Below are positions 23,968-33,549 of a stretch of 64,000 nt of DNA, one piece after another. Numbering within the stretch: the stretch's first letter is position 1; every line of letters starts with the position of its first letter. This DNA is from DATEZO01 sp035255485 (GTDB taxonomy: Bacteria > Pseudomonadota > Gammaproteobacteria > Burkholderiales > Burkholderiaceae_D), in contig DATEZO010000094.1 of the NCBI GenBank assembly GCA_035255485.1, positions 1 through 64,000 of the forward strand. The letters are read 5' to 3'. The notes beneath the pieces are model-generated. The model saw only the letters and a list, made by a program, of their open reading frames with translations. It ran no database searches and had not been told where the DNA came from. A program made the translations under genes and the position numbers.

Positions 23968-25469
23968 AGCGGCTCGGCGCTATTTTCCGACGCACACCCG
24001 TTCGCCCGAGCCGTGCCGGAAAGCCGCCTCGCGCAACGGGATACGGCGCCCATCCCGCGTCCGACGCCAGCCAGGAAAGCCGCTGGAAGCGCTCGCTGTT
24101 TTTGCGGCTGATGCTCGGGATGATGACCGCGATGTTCCTCGTCTGGCTGTGCGTGCTGGGCTGGGGAATATATGCCGCGGTGCAGGACGGCAATCAGGAC
24201 TTGTATCGGCAACTGCGGACGACCGCCCGGCAGATACTGGTCGGGATGGTGGCGCTGGCCGACCGTCCCGGACAAATGCGGCAGGTCGCGCAGCAAGTGG
24301 AGCGCCTCGGAAATGCGCAGGACAAATCCGGCGGTTGGCTCGACACATCCTTGTTCGTCGACGTATGGGAAGGCCGCCGGCTGATCTATGGCGCGCCGCA
24401 GCGCGATCCGCACGACGTGCACCAGCCGGCGCTGCCGCAAGACAAGCGCATCGCCTGGACGGAGCGCGATCCCGCATCGGACATCACCGTGCGGGTTTCC
24501 ATCAACAAGGTCGATACCGCCATTCTGTCGCCGTCGAGCATCGGCTTTTTCTTCCTGCCGTTGTTGCTGAGCTTTCCGTTCCTCGTGATCCCGACATGGT
24601 TCGCGATCAAGATCGGCTTGCGCCCGCTCCGCCACATCAGCGACGAGATCGCGGGGCGTGCCGCCTCCGACCTGTCGCCGCTGACCGCGCCGGTTCATAG
24701 CGAGTTGCTGCCGCTGGTCGCCTCCGTCAATCGCTTGATGGCACGACTGAAGGAGCGCCTCGACCGCGAGCAGGACTTCCTGGCCGATGCCGCGCATGAA
24801 CTGAAGACGCCGCTGGCGGTGATCCAGGTCAACGCCGAATCGATGGCGAGTACGACTGATCGCGTTCGCCTGCGAGAAGCGAAGGACGGGTTGTCGCACG
24901 GCGTGGCGCGCGCCACCCGCGCGGTACACCAGCTGCTGTCGCTCGCGCGCGCCAAGGCCGATGCCGGCAAGCAGGCGCTGCAGGCAATCGACCTGGTCGA
25001 GCTGGTGCGCGACCGCATGGCGCAGTACCTGCCTCTGGCATGGCCCAGAAATATCGAGCTCGAACTGCATTCGGAGGAACGGCGGGTGCTATGGCTGCAT
25101 CGCGCCAGCGTGGTCTCGTTGATCGACAACCTGCTCGACAATGCCGTCAAGTATTCGCCGGACGGCGGCATGGTCACGGTGCGCATCGAGCGCCATGCGG
25201 ACGCCACGCGACTGATCGTCGCCGACGAAGGGCCGGGCATTGCGCCGGCATTCCGCGACAAGGTATTCGAGCGTTTTTTCCGCGCCCCCGGACAGGAGCA
25301 GACCGGCAGCGGCCTCGGCCTGTCGATCGCGCAAGCAGCGGCGGCGCAAAACCATGCCGCGATCCGCCTCGATGTCGGCACCCGCAGCGCCGGGCTGGCC
25401 GTGACGGTGGATTTCGCAGGTGGTTCAGTGATGACGGAAAGCGATACGGAGGCGCGCGCGGCGAAATAG
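23964..25469 (+). CDS. Sensor histidine kinase (QseC/PmrB-like)
   Basis: A 501-residue inner-membrane kinase. A basic N-terminal tail of about 45 residues precedes membrane helix one (about 50-75). A periplasmic sensor loop spans about 76-190, then helix two (about 192-212) and a HAMP-like linker. The H-box LADAAHELKTPLAVIQ carries the phospho-histidine; N-box DNLLDNAVKYSPDG, G1 DEGPGIAP and G2 GSGLGLSIAQAA complete the ATPase domain. The gene is co-translated with the regulator. The long arginine-rich N-terminal tail is unusual; a later start near MLGMMTAMF would lose it. Signal unknown. Confidence 0.9.
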   Translation: MKRLGAIFRRTPVRPSRAGKPPRATGYGAHPASDASQESRWKRSLFLRLMLGMMTAMFLVWLCVLGWGIYAAVQDGNQDLYRQLRTTARQILVGMVALADRPGQMRQVAQQVERLGNAQDKSGGWLDTSLFVDVWEGRRLIYGAPQRDPHDVHQPALPQDKRIAWTERDPASDITVRVSINKVDTAILSPSSIGFFFLPLLLSFPFLVIPTWFAIKIGLRPLRHISDEIAGRAASDLSPLTAPVHSELLPLVASVNRLMARLKERLDREQDFLADAAHELKTPLAVIQVNAESMASTTDRVRLREAKDGLSHGVARATRAVHQLLSLARAKADAGKQALQAIDLVELVRDRMAQYLPLAWPRNIELELHSEERRVLWLHRASVVSLIDNLLDNAVKYSPDGGMVTVRIERHADATRLIVADEGPGIAPAFRDKVFERFFRAPGQEQTGSGLGLSIAQAAAAQNHAAIRLDVGTRSAGLAVTVDFAGGSVMTESDTEARAAK

Positions 25470-25483
25470 AGCGGATTGCCGGA

Positions 25484-26623
25484 TCAATGCCGTTTGCCGA
25501 ACATCATGTGCTCGGCCAGCATGCGTTTGACCGGCTTGAGAAGGTCTAAAATGCCTAGCGACATGCTGAGCGCACCTTGCGGCAGCGCGCCGCCCGGAGC
25601 ACTGGCGAACACGCGCGCCAGGGCATCGGTCAACGTGACTGTCATACTGCGGTCGGACTGACGGGCCTGTGCAAACCGCAACAGCATTTCGGGCGTTGCC
25701 TGCCGCGCCAGTAGTCCTGCCAGCACCGCTGCGTCGCGCAGGCCGAGGTTGAAACCCTGCCCCGCGACGGGGTGCAGGGTTTGCGCCGCGTTGCCTATTG
25801 CCACGGTCCGCGCCGATGTTGCGGGATGCGCATTCAGGCCAAGCGGGAATGCATTGCGCCGCGAGACACTGACGAAGCGGCCCAGGCGCGTGCCGAATGC
25901 GTTTTCCAGCTCGGTTAAAAAAGCGGCATCCGGTAATGCGATCAACTTGTCGATGCTCGCCGGCTTGCCGCACCATGCCAGCGCGTAGCCGCTGTCCTCC
26001 GGCAATAGCGCCAGTGGCCCTTCATCGGTAAATCGCTCGAATGCGCGATGCGTTATCGGCGCGCTGGCGGCGACATGCGCAATCAGCGCAGTTTGGCCGT
26101 AATCACGGCGCAGCGGCTTTGCGGTTTGCCCGGCAAACAAGCCGCCTTCGGCTTGCACCAGGATATCGGCGGTGAATGCGCGTCCATCGGCCAGCCGCAG
26201 CGCGACCGCATCCTTGCCCTCGGTAGTGGCGCTCACGTGCGCCGGCCGGATAGCGGTGAGGCCAAGGTTGCCGGTGGCTGCCGCAAGCGCCGCGATCAAT
26301 GTGCCGTAGCGGGTGACATAGCCAAGCGCCGGCAATGCGTACTCGTCGCGGTCGATCAGGGTGCGGCCGAAGTGGCCGCGGCGCGATACATGGATTTGAT
26401 GAATGGCGGTGGCGGCGATCGGCCACGCGCCGATCTCTTCCAGCATCTGCTTGCTGCCATAGGACAGGGCGATAGAGCGCGGGTCCTGGGCGGCTTGTTC
26501 CAGTGCCTTGGCATCGATCAAGGCGATCCGCGCCGGCGATGCGCCGCGTTGCACCAGCATGGCCGCCAGCGCCAGGCCCACCGGGCCCGCACCGCAAATC
26601 GCCATATCGAAATCTGACGTCAT
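25484..26623 (-). CDS. ubiH: Ubiquinone biosynthesis FAD hydroxylase UbiH
   Basis: A 379-residue FAD monooxygenase of the UbiH/UbiF/VisC family, which hydroxylates the ubiquinone ring. The FAD fold GAGPVGLALAAML is at residue 10. The C-terminal FAD motif reads IGNAAQTLHPVAGQGFNLGLRD, where GNAAQT is the UbiH form; UbiF/UbiI-type proteins have GDAAHT. The ATG overlaps the pepP stop by one base (TAATG), matching the pepP-ubiH order of E. coli. The chosen start excludes a long upstream extension that reads through pepP. The stop is 14 bases from the convergent histidine kinase stop. Confidence 0.92.
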   Translation of the reverse strand: MTSDFDMAICGAGPVGLALAAMLVQRGASPARIALIDAKALEQAAQDPRSIALSYGSKQMLEEIGAWPIAATAIHQIHVSRRGHFGRTLIDRDEYALPALGYVTRYGTLIAALAAATGNLGLTAIRPAHVSATTEGKDAVALRLADGRAFTADILVQAEGGLFAGQTAKPLRRDYGQTALIAHVAASAPITHRAFERFTDEGPLALLPEDSGYALAWCGKPASIDKLIALPDAAFLTELENAFGTRLGRFVSVSRRNAFPLGLNAHPATSARTVAIGNAAQTLHPVAGQGFNLGLRDAAVLAGLLARQATPEMLLRFAQARQSDRSMTVTLTDALARVFASAPGGALPQGALSMSLGILDLLKPVKRMLAEHMMFGKRH

Positions 26624-27966
26624 TATTTGCTTCTCATCAGCGCTTCGATTTCCGTCACGTCCTTGGGCGCATCGCAGCTCAGCACGTCGCAGCCATTCTC
26701 GGTAATCACCACGTCGTCCTCGATCCGGATACCGATATTCCAGTACTGTTCCGGCACGCCCGGCGCGGGACGCACATAAAGGCCCGGCTCGACCGTCAGC
26801 GCCATTCCGGGCTGCAGGATGCGCCACGGCTTGTCGGCGCCCTCCGCCGCGCGGCCCGATTCACGGTATCCGCCAACGTCATGCACATCCATGCCGATCC
26901 AGTGACCGGTTCGATGCATGTAGAACGGGCGATACTCGCCCTTGGCGATGATATCGTCCAGCGTTCCGGCCTTGTTGCCGTCCAGCAGACCGGTATCGAG
27001 CATGCCTTGCGCCAGGACCCTGACTGCTGCATCGTGCCCGTCCGCGATGCTGCGGCCGGGAACGGCTTCGGCGATTGCCGCCGCCTGCGCTGCCAGAACA
27101 ATCTCGTACAGCGCTCTTTGCGGGCCGGTGAAAACGCCGTTGGCCGGATAGGTGCGCGTAATGTCGGAGGCATAGCCGTCCAGCTCGCAACCGGCATCGA
27201 TCAGCACCAGATCCCCGTCTTTCAGCACCGTATTGCCGGCCCGGTAATGCAGCACGCAGGCGTTGGCGCCGGCCGCAACGATGGAGGTATAGGCGGGAGA
27301 GTCGGAGCCGTGTCTTCGGAATTCATGGAGCAGTTCCGCTTCGACCTGGTATTCATGCAGGCCGGGACGCGAGTGGCGCATCGCGCGCGCATGCGCGCCG
27401 GCGGAAATCGCGGCGGCGCGCCGCATGATTGCTATTTCGCCCGCATCCTTGAACAGGCGCATCTCATCGAGCAGCGCCTGCACATCATGCAGCGCCGAAG
27501 GCGCGCTGGCGCCGGTGCGCGCCTGCAAGCGTACCGCAGCGAGCCAGTTCTGCACTTGCGCATTGAGCGCGGCATGCTGGCCGAACGCATAAAAAAGCGC
27601 TGGCGTGCGGGCTATCAGCCTGGGCAGCTCGATATCGAGTGCCGTGATCGGAAAGGCCATATCGAAACCGAACATGCTGCACGCGGCATCGGGGCCGTAG
27701 CGGAAGCCGTCCCAGATTTCGCGCTCCATGTTTTTCTCGCGGCAAAACAGGAGGGACTGCGTCGTTTTTCCGGCGACCAGCACGATCACCGCTTCCGGTT
27801 CGCCGAAGCCGGAAAGATAATAAAAATAACTGTCGTGCCGGTACGGATAATCGGAATCGCTGTTGCGCTTGACTTCCGGCGCGGTTGGAATAATGGCGAT
27901 GCCGCCGCCTTTGGCCTGCATGTGCGCCATCAGCGCTGCGCGCCTGGCTGCATAGGATGTCATCAT
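26623..27966 (-). CDS. pepP: Xaa-Pro aminopeptidase P
   Basis: A 447-residue M24B metallopeptidase that removes N-terminal residues before proline. The two-metal ligands of the pita-bread domain are seen: D in LVLIDAGCELDGYASDITRTYP (two Asp), H in YMHRTGHWIGMDVHD, E in LTVEPGLYV and E in GIRIEDDVVI. The N-terminal domain has YRHDSYFYYLSGF. Length matches E. coli PepP (441). It overlaps the murU stop by 4 bases and the ubiH start by one base, so murU-pepP-ubiH are likely co-transcribed. Confidence 0.95.
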   Translation of the reverse strand: MMTSYAARRAALMAHMQAKGGGIAIIPTAPEVKRNSDSDYPYRHDSYFYYLSGFGEPEAVIVLVAGKTTQSLLFCREKNMEREIWDGFRYGPDAACSMFGFDMAFPITALDIELPRLIARTPALFYAFGQHAALNAQVQNWLAAVRLQARTGASAPSALHDVQALLDEMRLFKDAGEIAIMRRAAAISAGAHARAMRHSRPGLHEYQVEAELLHEFRRHGSDSPAYTSIVAAGANACVLHYRAGNTVLKDGDLVLIDAGCELDGYASDITRTYPANGVFTGPQRALYEIVLAAQAAAIAEAVPGRSIADGHDAAVRVLAQGMLDTGLLDGNKAGTLDDIIAKGEYRPFYMHRTGHWIGMDVHDVGGYRESGRAAEGADKPWRILQPGMALTVEPGLYVRPAPGVPEQYWNIGIRIEDDVVITENGCDVLSCDAPKDVTEIEALMRSK

Positions 27967-28679
27967 CGGGATCTTTCCGTCAAAGACGCATTCAGTTGCG
28001 CCAATTGCTCCACCGTGCCGACATTGAACCAGTCGCCGCGATACAGTTCGCCGCCGATCCGGCCGCTGGCCGCGAATTCATACAGCAAAGGCCCGAGCTT
28101 GGCATGGCTGCCCGGCGCGATCGTATCGAACATTTCCGGCCGGTAGACACCGATATTGGCGAAGGTGTGCATCGGCTCGCCCTTGGCCGTAATCGAGAAA
28201 TTGTTCAAGGCAAAATCGCCGTTTGGATGATATGGCGGATTTTTCACCAGATACAGCCAGGCAATGTCGCGCTTGTCATGCGGATGCGGATTGCCCCACA
28301 CGTCATTGTTTTCCAGTACGCTTTTTACCTGTTCGAAATTGAAGTGCGGACAATAGATATCGCCGGATATCGCGACAAATGGGTCTTCTCCCAGCAGGTT
28401 GCGCGCCTTTGCGATGCCACCCGCGGTTTCCAGTGCCGTGCTTTCGGCCGAATACGCGATGCGCGCACCGAAGCGCGAACCGTCGCCGAGGGCTTCCTCG
28501 ACCATGTGTCCGAGATGGGCGTGGTTGATCACGATGTCGGTGATGCCGGCGCGTACCAGATTCACGACATGCCAGACCAGCAACGGTCGGCCGCGCACTT
28601 TCAGCAACGGCTTGGGGCAGGTATCGGTCAGCGGACGCATCCGTTCGCCGCGTCCGGCGGCAAAAATCATGGCTTTCAT
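27963..28679 (-). CDS. murU: N-acetylmuramate-1-phosphate uridylyltransferase MurU
   Basis: A 238-residue sugar nucleotidyltransferase. The N-terminus MKAMIFAAGRGERMRPLT with PKPLLKVRGRPLL is the sugar-phosphate nucleotidyltransferase signature; VAISGDIY carries a metal-binding Asp and GDWFNVGT lies near the end. It lies directly after an AmgK-type kinase, and in Pseudomonas AmgK and MurU form the cell-wall recycling route from MurNAc to UDP-MurNAc beside lptD. The same neighbourhood here supports MurU over a mannose-1-phosphate type. The ATG at 28679 is chosen because the motif begins there. Confidence 0.88.
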   Translation of the reverse strand: MKAMIFAAGRGERMRPLTDTCPKPLLKVRGRPLLVWHVVNLVRAGITDIVINHAHLGHMVEEALGDGSRFGARIAYSAESTALETAGGIAKARNLLGEDPFVAISGDIYCPHFNFEQVKSVLENNDVWGNPHPHDKRDIAWLYLVKNPPYHPNGDFALNNFSITAKGEPMHTFANIGVYRPEMFDTIAPGSHAKLGPLLYEFAASGRIGGELYRGDWFNVGTVEQLAQLNASLTERSR

Positions 28680-28744
28680 GTAAGGCCTGTCATCAATGGC
28701 TTCGGGAGTGCGGATGGATCGTATGCGCGGCACGCCCTTGCGAA

Positions 28745-29770
28745 TCAAAATGTATAGCCAACCTGCGGTGTCTTTTGCTCCAGTTCATCCAGCAGCTTCG
28801 CCAGCGGCGTCAATTCCTTATAGCGCCGGGCGGCGTTGCGCGTGTATTCCATGACTAGCGGTAGATCCTGCAGGTAGGCATCCTTGCCGTCGCGGTGATA
28901 CAGGCGGGCGAAAATGCCGAGTACCTTCAGATGGCGCTGCACACCCATGAATTCAAAATCGCGATAGAACGTATCGATATCCGGATTGACCGGCAAACCG
29001 GCGCGCCTGGCTCTTTCCCAGTAGCGGATGGCCCAGTCGAGCACCATTTCCTCATCCCATTGAACATAGGCATCGCGCAACAGCGATACCAGATCGTAGG
29101 TGATCGGCCCGTATACCGCGTCCTGAAAGTCAAGGATGCCGGGATTGCCTTTTTGCATCACCATCAGGTTGCGTGAATGATAATCGCGATGCACATGCAC
29201 TTGCGGCTGCGCCAGATTGTTTGCCAGCAATGCGTCGAATACCTTGTCGAGTAGCGCCGATTGCTGATCCGATAATGTCATGCCGAGATGCTTGCCAATA
29301 TACCATTCAGGAAACAGCCTTAGTTCACGCAACAGCAAGGCGCGGTCATATTCGGGCAGCATATCCGGCTGGCTGTGCGCCTGTATCAATACCAGTGCAT
29401 CGATGGCATCCAGATACAGCTTGTGCGCGGTATCGTGGTTCAACTGCTGCAGATAGGTGGTCGACCCCAGATCGCTCAATAACAGGAAGCCGCGCTCGAC
29501 ATCCTGCGCCAGCACGGTGGGAACCGAGACGCCGGATTGGCTAAACAGAGCGGCCACATGAATGAAAGGCCGCACATCTTCCTGCGGCGGCGGCGCATCC
29601 ATTACGATGCAAGTGCTTCCATCGCTGCAGGTGGCGCGAAAATAGCGGCGAAAGCTGGCATCCGATGATGCCGGGCGGATTGATTCTGGATCGACTGCAA
29701 GACTTGGCACAGTGGCTAGCCATTGTTTTAACTGGATAAAACGGGTATCGGGCGGGGTAGAAGAAGACAT
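28745..29770 (-). CDS. amgK: Anomeric sugar kinase AmgK
   Basis: A 341-residue aminoglycoside-phosphotransferase-fold kinase. The catalytic loop is HVHRDYHSRNLMVM and the metal-binding DFQDA (in GILDFQDAVYGP) follows. SSDASFRRYFR near residue 34 is the nucleotide-binding strand typical of AmgK. In Pseudomonas AmgK phosphorylates MurNAc and GlcNAc at C1, feeding MurU. The gene is followed by murU after 65 bases and divergent from lptD, the same arrangement as in pseudomonads. A TATAAT at 29811-29816 lies in the divergent promoter gap. Confidence 0.87.
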   Translation of the reverse strand: MSSSTPPDTRFIQLKQWLATVPSLAVDPESIRPASSDASFRRYFRATCSDGSTCIVMDAPPPQEDVRPFIHVAALFSQSGVSVPTVLAQDVERGFLLLSDLGSTTYLQQLNHDTAHKLYLDAIDALVLIQAHSQPDMLPEYDRALLLRELRLFPEWYIGKHLGMTLSDQQSALLDKVFDALLANNLAQPQVHVHRDYHSRNLMVMQKGNPGILDFQDAVYGPITYDLVSLLRDAYVQWDEEMVLDWAIRYWERARRAGLPVNPDIDTFYRDFEFMGVQRHLKVLGIFARLYHRDGKDAYLQDLPLVMEYTRNAARRYKELTPLAKLLDELEQKTPQVGYTF

Positions 29771-29893
29771 GAACGGCCTGGAGAAACGGATTGAGGATTT
29801 TGACTTCCCATATAATAAGGGATTAAACCTAAAAAATCGCCTGCAAGGCGTTCACTCAGTGCCTGTTTCCATTCTTTCATGATCTGGTTTCCG

Positions 29894-32071
29894 ATGTTTC
29901 CCAAATTGCAACGGTTATTCTCCGGCATGGCTGCGGCGCTGGTCGCCGCCATGCCGGTGCTGGTGTACGCGCAAACCGCAGTAAAACCGGCGCAGGAAGA
30001 CGAAAGCAAGCTGCCGGCGACCATTCGCGCGGAACAGATGACCGGTCGACCGGATCGTGAAGTCACGCTGGAGCGGAATGTGGAAATTACGCGCGGCAAC
30101 ACCGTGATCAATGCCGATCGGGCAACCTATGACATTGTCGAAGACCAGGTGGAAGCTGCCGGGAATATCCGCATGCAACGTTTCGGCGACCGGTACACGG
30201 GCGAGGAATTGAAGCTCAAGCTGGACGTGGGCCGAGGCTACGTGACGCAGCCGACATATCGGCTGGAGCACAACAATGCGCAGGGCCAGGCCCGGCGCAT
30301 TAATTTTGAAAGCGAGGATCAGGCCGTTGTCACCGACGGCACGTACAGCACCTGTGAAGGACCGGATCCGGACTGGTACCTGAAGTCGGATGTGCTGCAT
30401 CTTGATCGCGGGCGCGATGTCGGGACTGCGGCGAAGACCGTAGTGTATTTCAAGGGCGTGCCGATTCTCGGAACGCCGGCGATGTCGTTTCCCCTGTCGG
30501 ATGCGCGCAAGTCGGGCGTGTTGCCACCGACCATCGGCACCTCTTCCGGGCTGGAAGTAACGGTACCGTATTATTTCAATATCGCGCCCAACCGCGATCT
30601 GACGTTGTATCCGAGCATTCTTACCCGGCATGGATTTCAGTTGGGAATGGATGGTCGCTACCTGAGCGAAAAGTACTTCGGCGAAACCTGGCTGGAAGTG
30701 GTGCCGAGCGATCTGGCGACCAAGACCAATCGATATGCGGTGACGTCGATCCATACCCAGTCCCTGGCTCCCGGATGGGGCATGTCGTGGAACCTGAATG
30801 CGGCATCGGACGACAACTATCCCAACGATTTTCCGCGCACGATCACCACCAGTTCGCAGCGTCTGCTGTCGCGTGACCTGAATCTGAATTATTCCGCGAA
30901 GTATTGGAATTTCGGTGCGCGCGCCTCGAATTACCAGGTGTTGCAGGATCCGGCGTCACCGATTCCGCGCCCCTATGATCGCTTGCCGCAATTAACCTTC
31001 CAGGCAGGGCGCCTGGACATGAATGGATTCGACTGGTCGGCGGATTCGGAGTTGACCCGGTTCTGGCATCCCGATGCGGGTATGCTGCGTGGCGACCGCT
31101 TCGTGGCGAATCCGAAGATCTCCTATCCGATCATTCGGCCGGGATACTTTGTGACCCCCAAGTTGTCGTTCGATCTGACCAAATACAGCCTGGACAATCC
31201 GGTCGCCGGCGCACCTTCCTCGCTGACGCGGACCTTGCCGACGTTTTCGTTGGACAGCGGCCTGGCGTTCGAACGCAATGCGCGTTTCTTCGGTCAAGAC
31301 ATGACGCAAACGCTGGAACCGCGCTTGTTCTACGTACGAACGCCATATCGCGACCAGAGCCTGTATCCGAATTTCGACACCGCGGAAGCGGATTTGAGCT
31401 TCGCGCAGCTCTTCAGCGAAAATCGGTTCGTCGGTCATGACCGCATTGGCGATGCCAATCAGCTTACCGCTGCGCTGGTGTCGCGCTATATCGAGCCGTC
31501 CGGCGCCGAACGCTTGCGCGTCGCAGTCGGTCAGCGCTTCTATTTTTCGCGGCCACGCGTGACCCTGGGCGCACCCAGCGACGAAAACCGCTCGGACCTG
31601 CTGTTGTCCGCTTTCGCCCAGTTGAGCGCGAAGCTCAGCACCGAAGTCAATATGCAATACGGCGACAACCAAAACGTATTGAACCGTGCCAACTTCAGTG
31701 TGCGCTGGCAACCGGGACCGAAGCGTGTGTTGAATCTGCAGTATCGGCGCGATGTGCTCAACAATCTGGAACAGATGGACGGCTCTGCGCAATGGCCGAT
31801 TGCACGCCGCTGGTATGCGGTGGCACGTGTCAATTATTCGCTACCCGACCAGAAAGTGGCGGAAGGCTTGCTGGGAATGGAATACAAGGCAGATTGCTGG
31901 GTATTCCGTATCGTCGCCCAGCGTATCCCGACCGCGACCGGAAAAGCGGCATCGCCGATTTTCTTCCAGCTTGAATTGAATGGCTTGACGAGGCTTGGAT
32001 CGAATCCGCTCCCGGCACTGCGCGCCAGCGTGCGCGGCTATCAACTTGTGAATCAACCTGAAGCACCCTGA
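29894..32071 (+). CDS. lptD: LPS-assembly protein LptD
   Basis: A 725-residue outer-membrane LPS translocon. The signal peptide covers about residues 1-26 (MFPKLQRLFSGMAAAL, cut after VYA). An OstA/LptA-like jellyroll follows (about 40-180, ADRATYDIVEDQVEAAGNIRMQR), then a large barrel with SYPIIRPGYFVTPKLSFDLTKYSL. The cysteines in TYSTCEGPDPDW and YKADCWVF may form the intramolecular disulfide. A start at 29879 (MIWFP) is also open; the basic n-region favours 29894. surA follows after 40 bases, as in E. coli. Confidence 0.93.
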   Translation: MFPKLQRLFSGMAAALVAAMPVLVYAQTAVKPAQEDESKLPATIRAEQMTGRPDREVTLERNVEITRGNTVINADRATYDIVEDQVEAAGNIRMQRFGDRYTGEELKLKLDVGRGYVTQPTYRLEHNNAQGQARRINFESEDQAVVTDGTYSTCEGPDPDWYLKSDVLHLDRGRDVGTAAKTVVYFKGVPILGTPAMSFPLSDARKSGVLPPTIGTSSGLEVTVPYYFNIAPNRDLTLYPSILTRHGFQLGMDGRYLSEKYFGETWLEVVPSDLATKTNRYAVTSIHTQSLAPGWGMSWNLNAASDDNYPNDFPRTITTSSQRLLSRDLNLNYSAKYWNFGARASNYQVLQDPASPIPRPYDRLPQLTFQAGRLDMNGFDWSADSELTRFWHPDAGMLRGDRFVANPKISYPIIRPGYFVTPKLSFDLTKYSLDNPVAGAPSSLTRTLPTFSLDSGLAFERNARFFGQDMTQTLEPRLFYVRTPYRDQSLYPNFDTAEADLSFAQLFSENRFVGHDRIGDANQLTAALVSRYIEPSGAERLRVAVGQRFYFSRPRVTLGAPSDENRSDLLLSAFAQLSAKLSTEVNMQYGDNQNVLNRANFSVRWQPGPKRVLNLQYRRDVLNNLEQMDGSAQWPIARRWYAVARVNYSLPDQKVAEGLLGMEYKADCWVFRIVAQRIPTATGKAASPIFFQLELNGLTRLGSNPLPALRASVRGYQLVNQPEAP

Positions 32072-32111
32072 AGCACCCAGTAACGACACCTTTAACGAAC
32101 AGCGTTAATTT

Positions 32112-33524
32112 ATGAATAACTCCTTCACCATGCACAATGCACTGAATCCGAAGCGGCGCCTGCAATTTGCGGCGCTCGCGCTATGTGTCACGCTGGGTGC
32201 ATTGCCCCAAGCCTGGTCTCAATCGAACGCCACCGTCGGCGACACGAAACCGGCAGCCAGTGCAAAGCCGCGTATTCAGCCGGCTGACTCGATCGTTGCC
32301 GTGGTCAACCATGACGTCATCACGCGCAACGAGTTGAATGAACGCATGCGCATTGTCACCGCACGGATGAAGGCGCAAGGCAGCGCCTTGCCGCCGGAAG
32401 AACAACTGCAACGGCAGTTGTTGGAGCGCATGATTGTCGACCGCGCGCAATTGCAGCTGGCGAGCGAGACCGGGATTCAGATCAATGACACCATGCTCGA
32501 TCTCGCCATCTCGCGCATTGCCGAGCAAAACAAGATGTCGCTGCAGGAATTCCGTAACCAGCTGGAGCGTGATGGCACGCCGTTCGGAAAATTCCGCGAG
32601 GAGATCCGTAACGAAATCATCATGCAGCGCTTGCGCGAGCGGGAAGTCGATAACCGGATCCAGATCTCGGAATCGGAAGTCGACAATTATCTGGCAGCCG
32701 AAGCCGGCGCGACGCAGGGACGGCAGGAATTCAATCTGGCGCAGATTCTGATACGGATCCCGGAAAATGCCTCGGCCGAACAGATTGCGGAGCGCCGCCG
32801 ACGCGCGGAAGAAGTGCAGCGGCAATTGAAAGCGGGCGGCGACTTCGCCAAACTTGCGGCGACCTATTCCGATGCGAGCGATGCATTGAAAGGCGGCGAT
32901 CTCGGCTGGCGCGATCAGAACCGGTTGCCGCAGCTATTCGTCGATGCGATCGGTGGCCTGGACCAGGGCGGCGTGTCGGATATCGTGAAGAGCGCCAACG
33001 GCTTCCACATACTGAAGCTGGTTGGCAAACGCATGCCGAGCGTGGTGAAAGTGGGCAACGGCACGGCGGCGGCTGCGGTGCAGCAAACGCATGCGCGCCA
33101 CATCCTGATCAAGGTCAATCAGGTGGTAACGGCCAGCGATGCACGGCGCAAGTTGCTTGAATTGAAGGAGCGCCTGGATAACAAGGCCGCCAAATTCGAA
33201 GATCTTGCCAAGCTGTATTCCAACGATCTGTCGGCGGCGAAAGGCGGCGATCTCGGCTGGCTGTATCCGGGCGACACCGTGCCCGAATTCGAGCGTGCGA
33301 TGAATGCACTACAGCCGGGGCAGGTCAGCGAGCCGATCGAGTCGCCGTTCGGCTATCACCTGATCCAGGTATTGGAACGCAAGACCGATGACGTGTCGAA
33401 AGAGCGGCAGCGCCTGCTGGCGCGCCAGGTGATCCGCGACCGCAAGCTCGAAGAAGCGACCGAGGACTGGCTGCGCCAGTTACGCGATCGCGCCTACGTC
33501 GAATATCACCTGGATGACAAATAA
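32112..33524 (+). CDS. surA: Periplasmic chaperone / peptidyl-prolyl isomerase SurA
   Basis: A 470-residue chaperone that delivers barrel proteins, including LptD, to the outer membrane. The signal region runs to about residue 37 (ALCVTLGALPQAWSQ). The N-terminal SurA domain has IVAVVNHDVITRNELNERM. Two parvulin domains follow: the first from about FNLAQILIRIPE to GFHILKLVGKR, the second from HARHILIKVN to GYHLIQVLERK. A C-terminal helix ends WLRQLRDRAYVEYHLDDK. It is in the conserved lptD-surA-pdxA-rsmA group; its stop precedes the pdxA start by 25 bases. Confidence 0.95.
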   Translation: MNNSFTMHNALNPKRRLQFAALALCVTLGALPQAWSQSNATVGDTKPAASAKPRIQPADSIVAVVNHDVITRNELNERMRIVTARMKAQGSALPPEEQLQRQLLERMIVDRAQLQLASETGIQINDTMLDLAISRIAEQNKMSLQEFRNQLERDGTPFGKFREEIRNEIIMQRLREREVDNRIQISESEVDNYLAAEAGATQGRQEFNLAQILIRIPENASAEQIAERRRRAEEVQRQLKAGGDFAKLAATYSDASDALKGGDLGWRDQNRLPQLFVDAIGGLDQGGVSDIVKSANGFHILKLVGKRMPSVVKVGNGTAAAAVQQTHARHILIKVNQVVTASDARRKLLELKERLDNKAAKFEDLAKLYSNDLSAAKGGDLGWLYPGDTVPEFERAMNALQPGQVSEPIESPFGYHLIQVLERKTDDVSKERQRLLARQVIRDRKLEEATEDWLRQLRDRAYVEYHLDDK

Positions 33525-33549
33525 TGACCATCTCATCGCTGGCGGCCGC

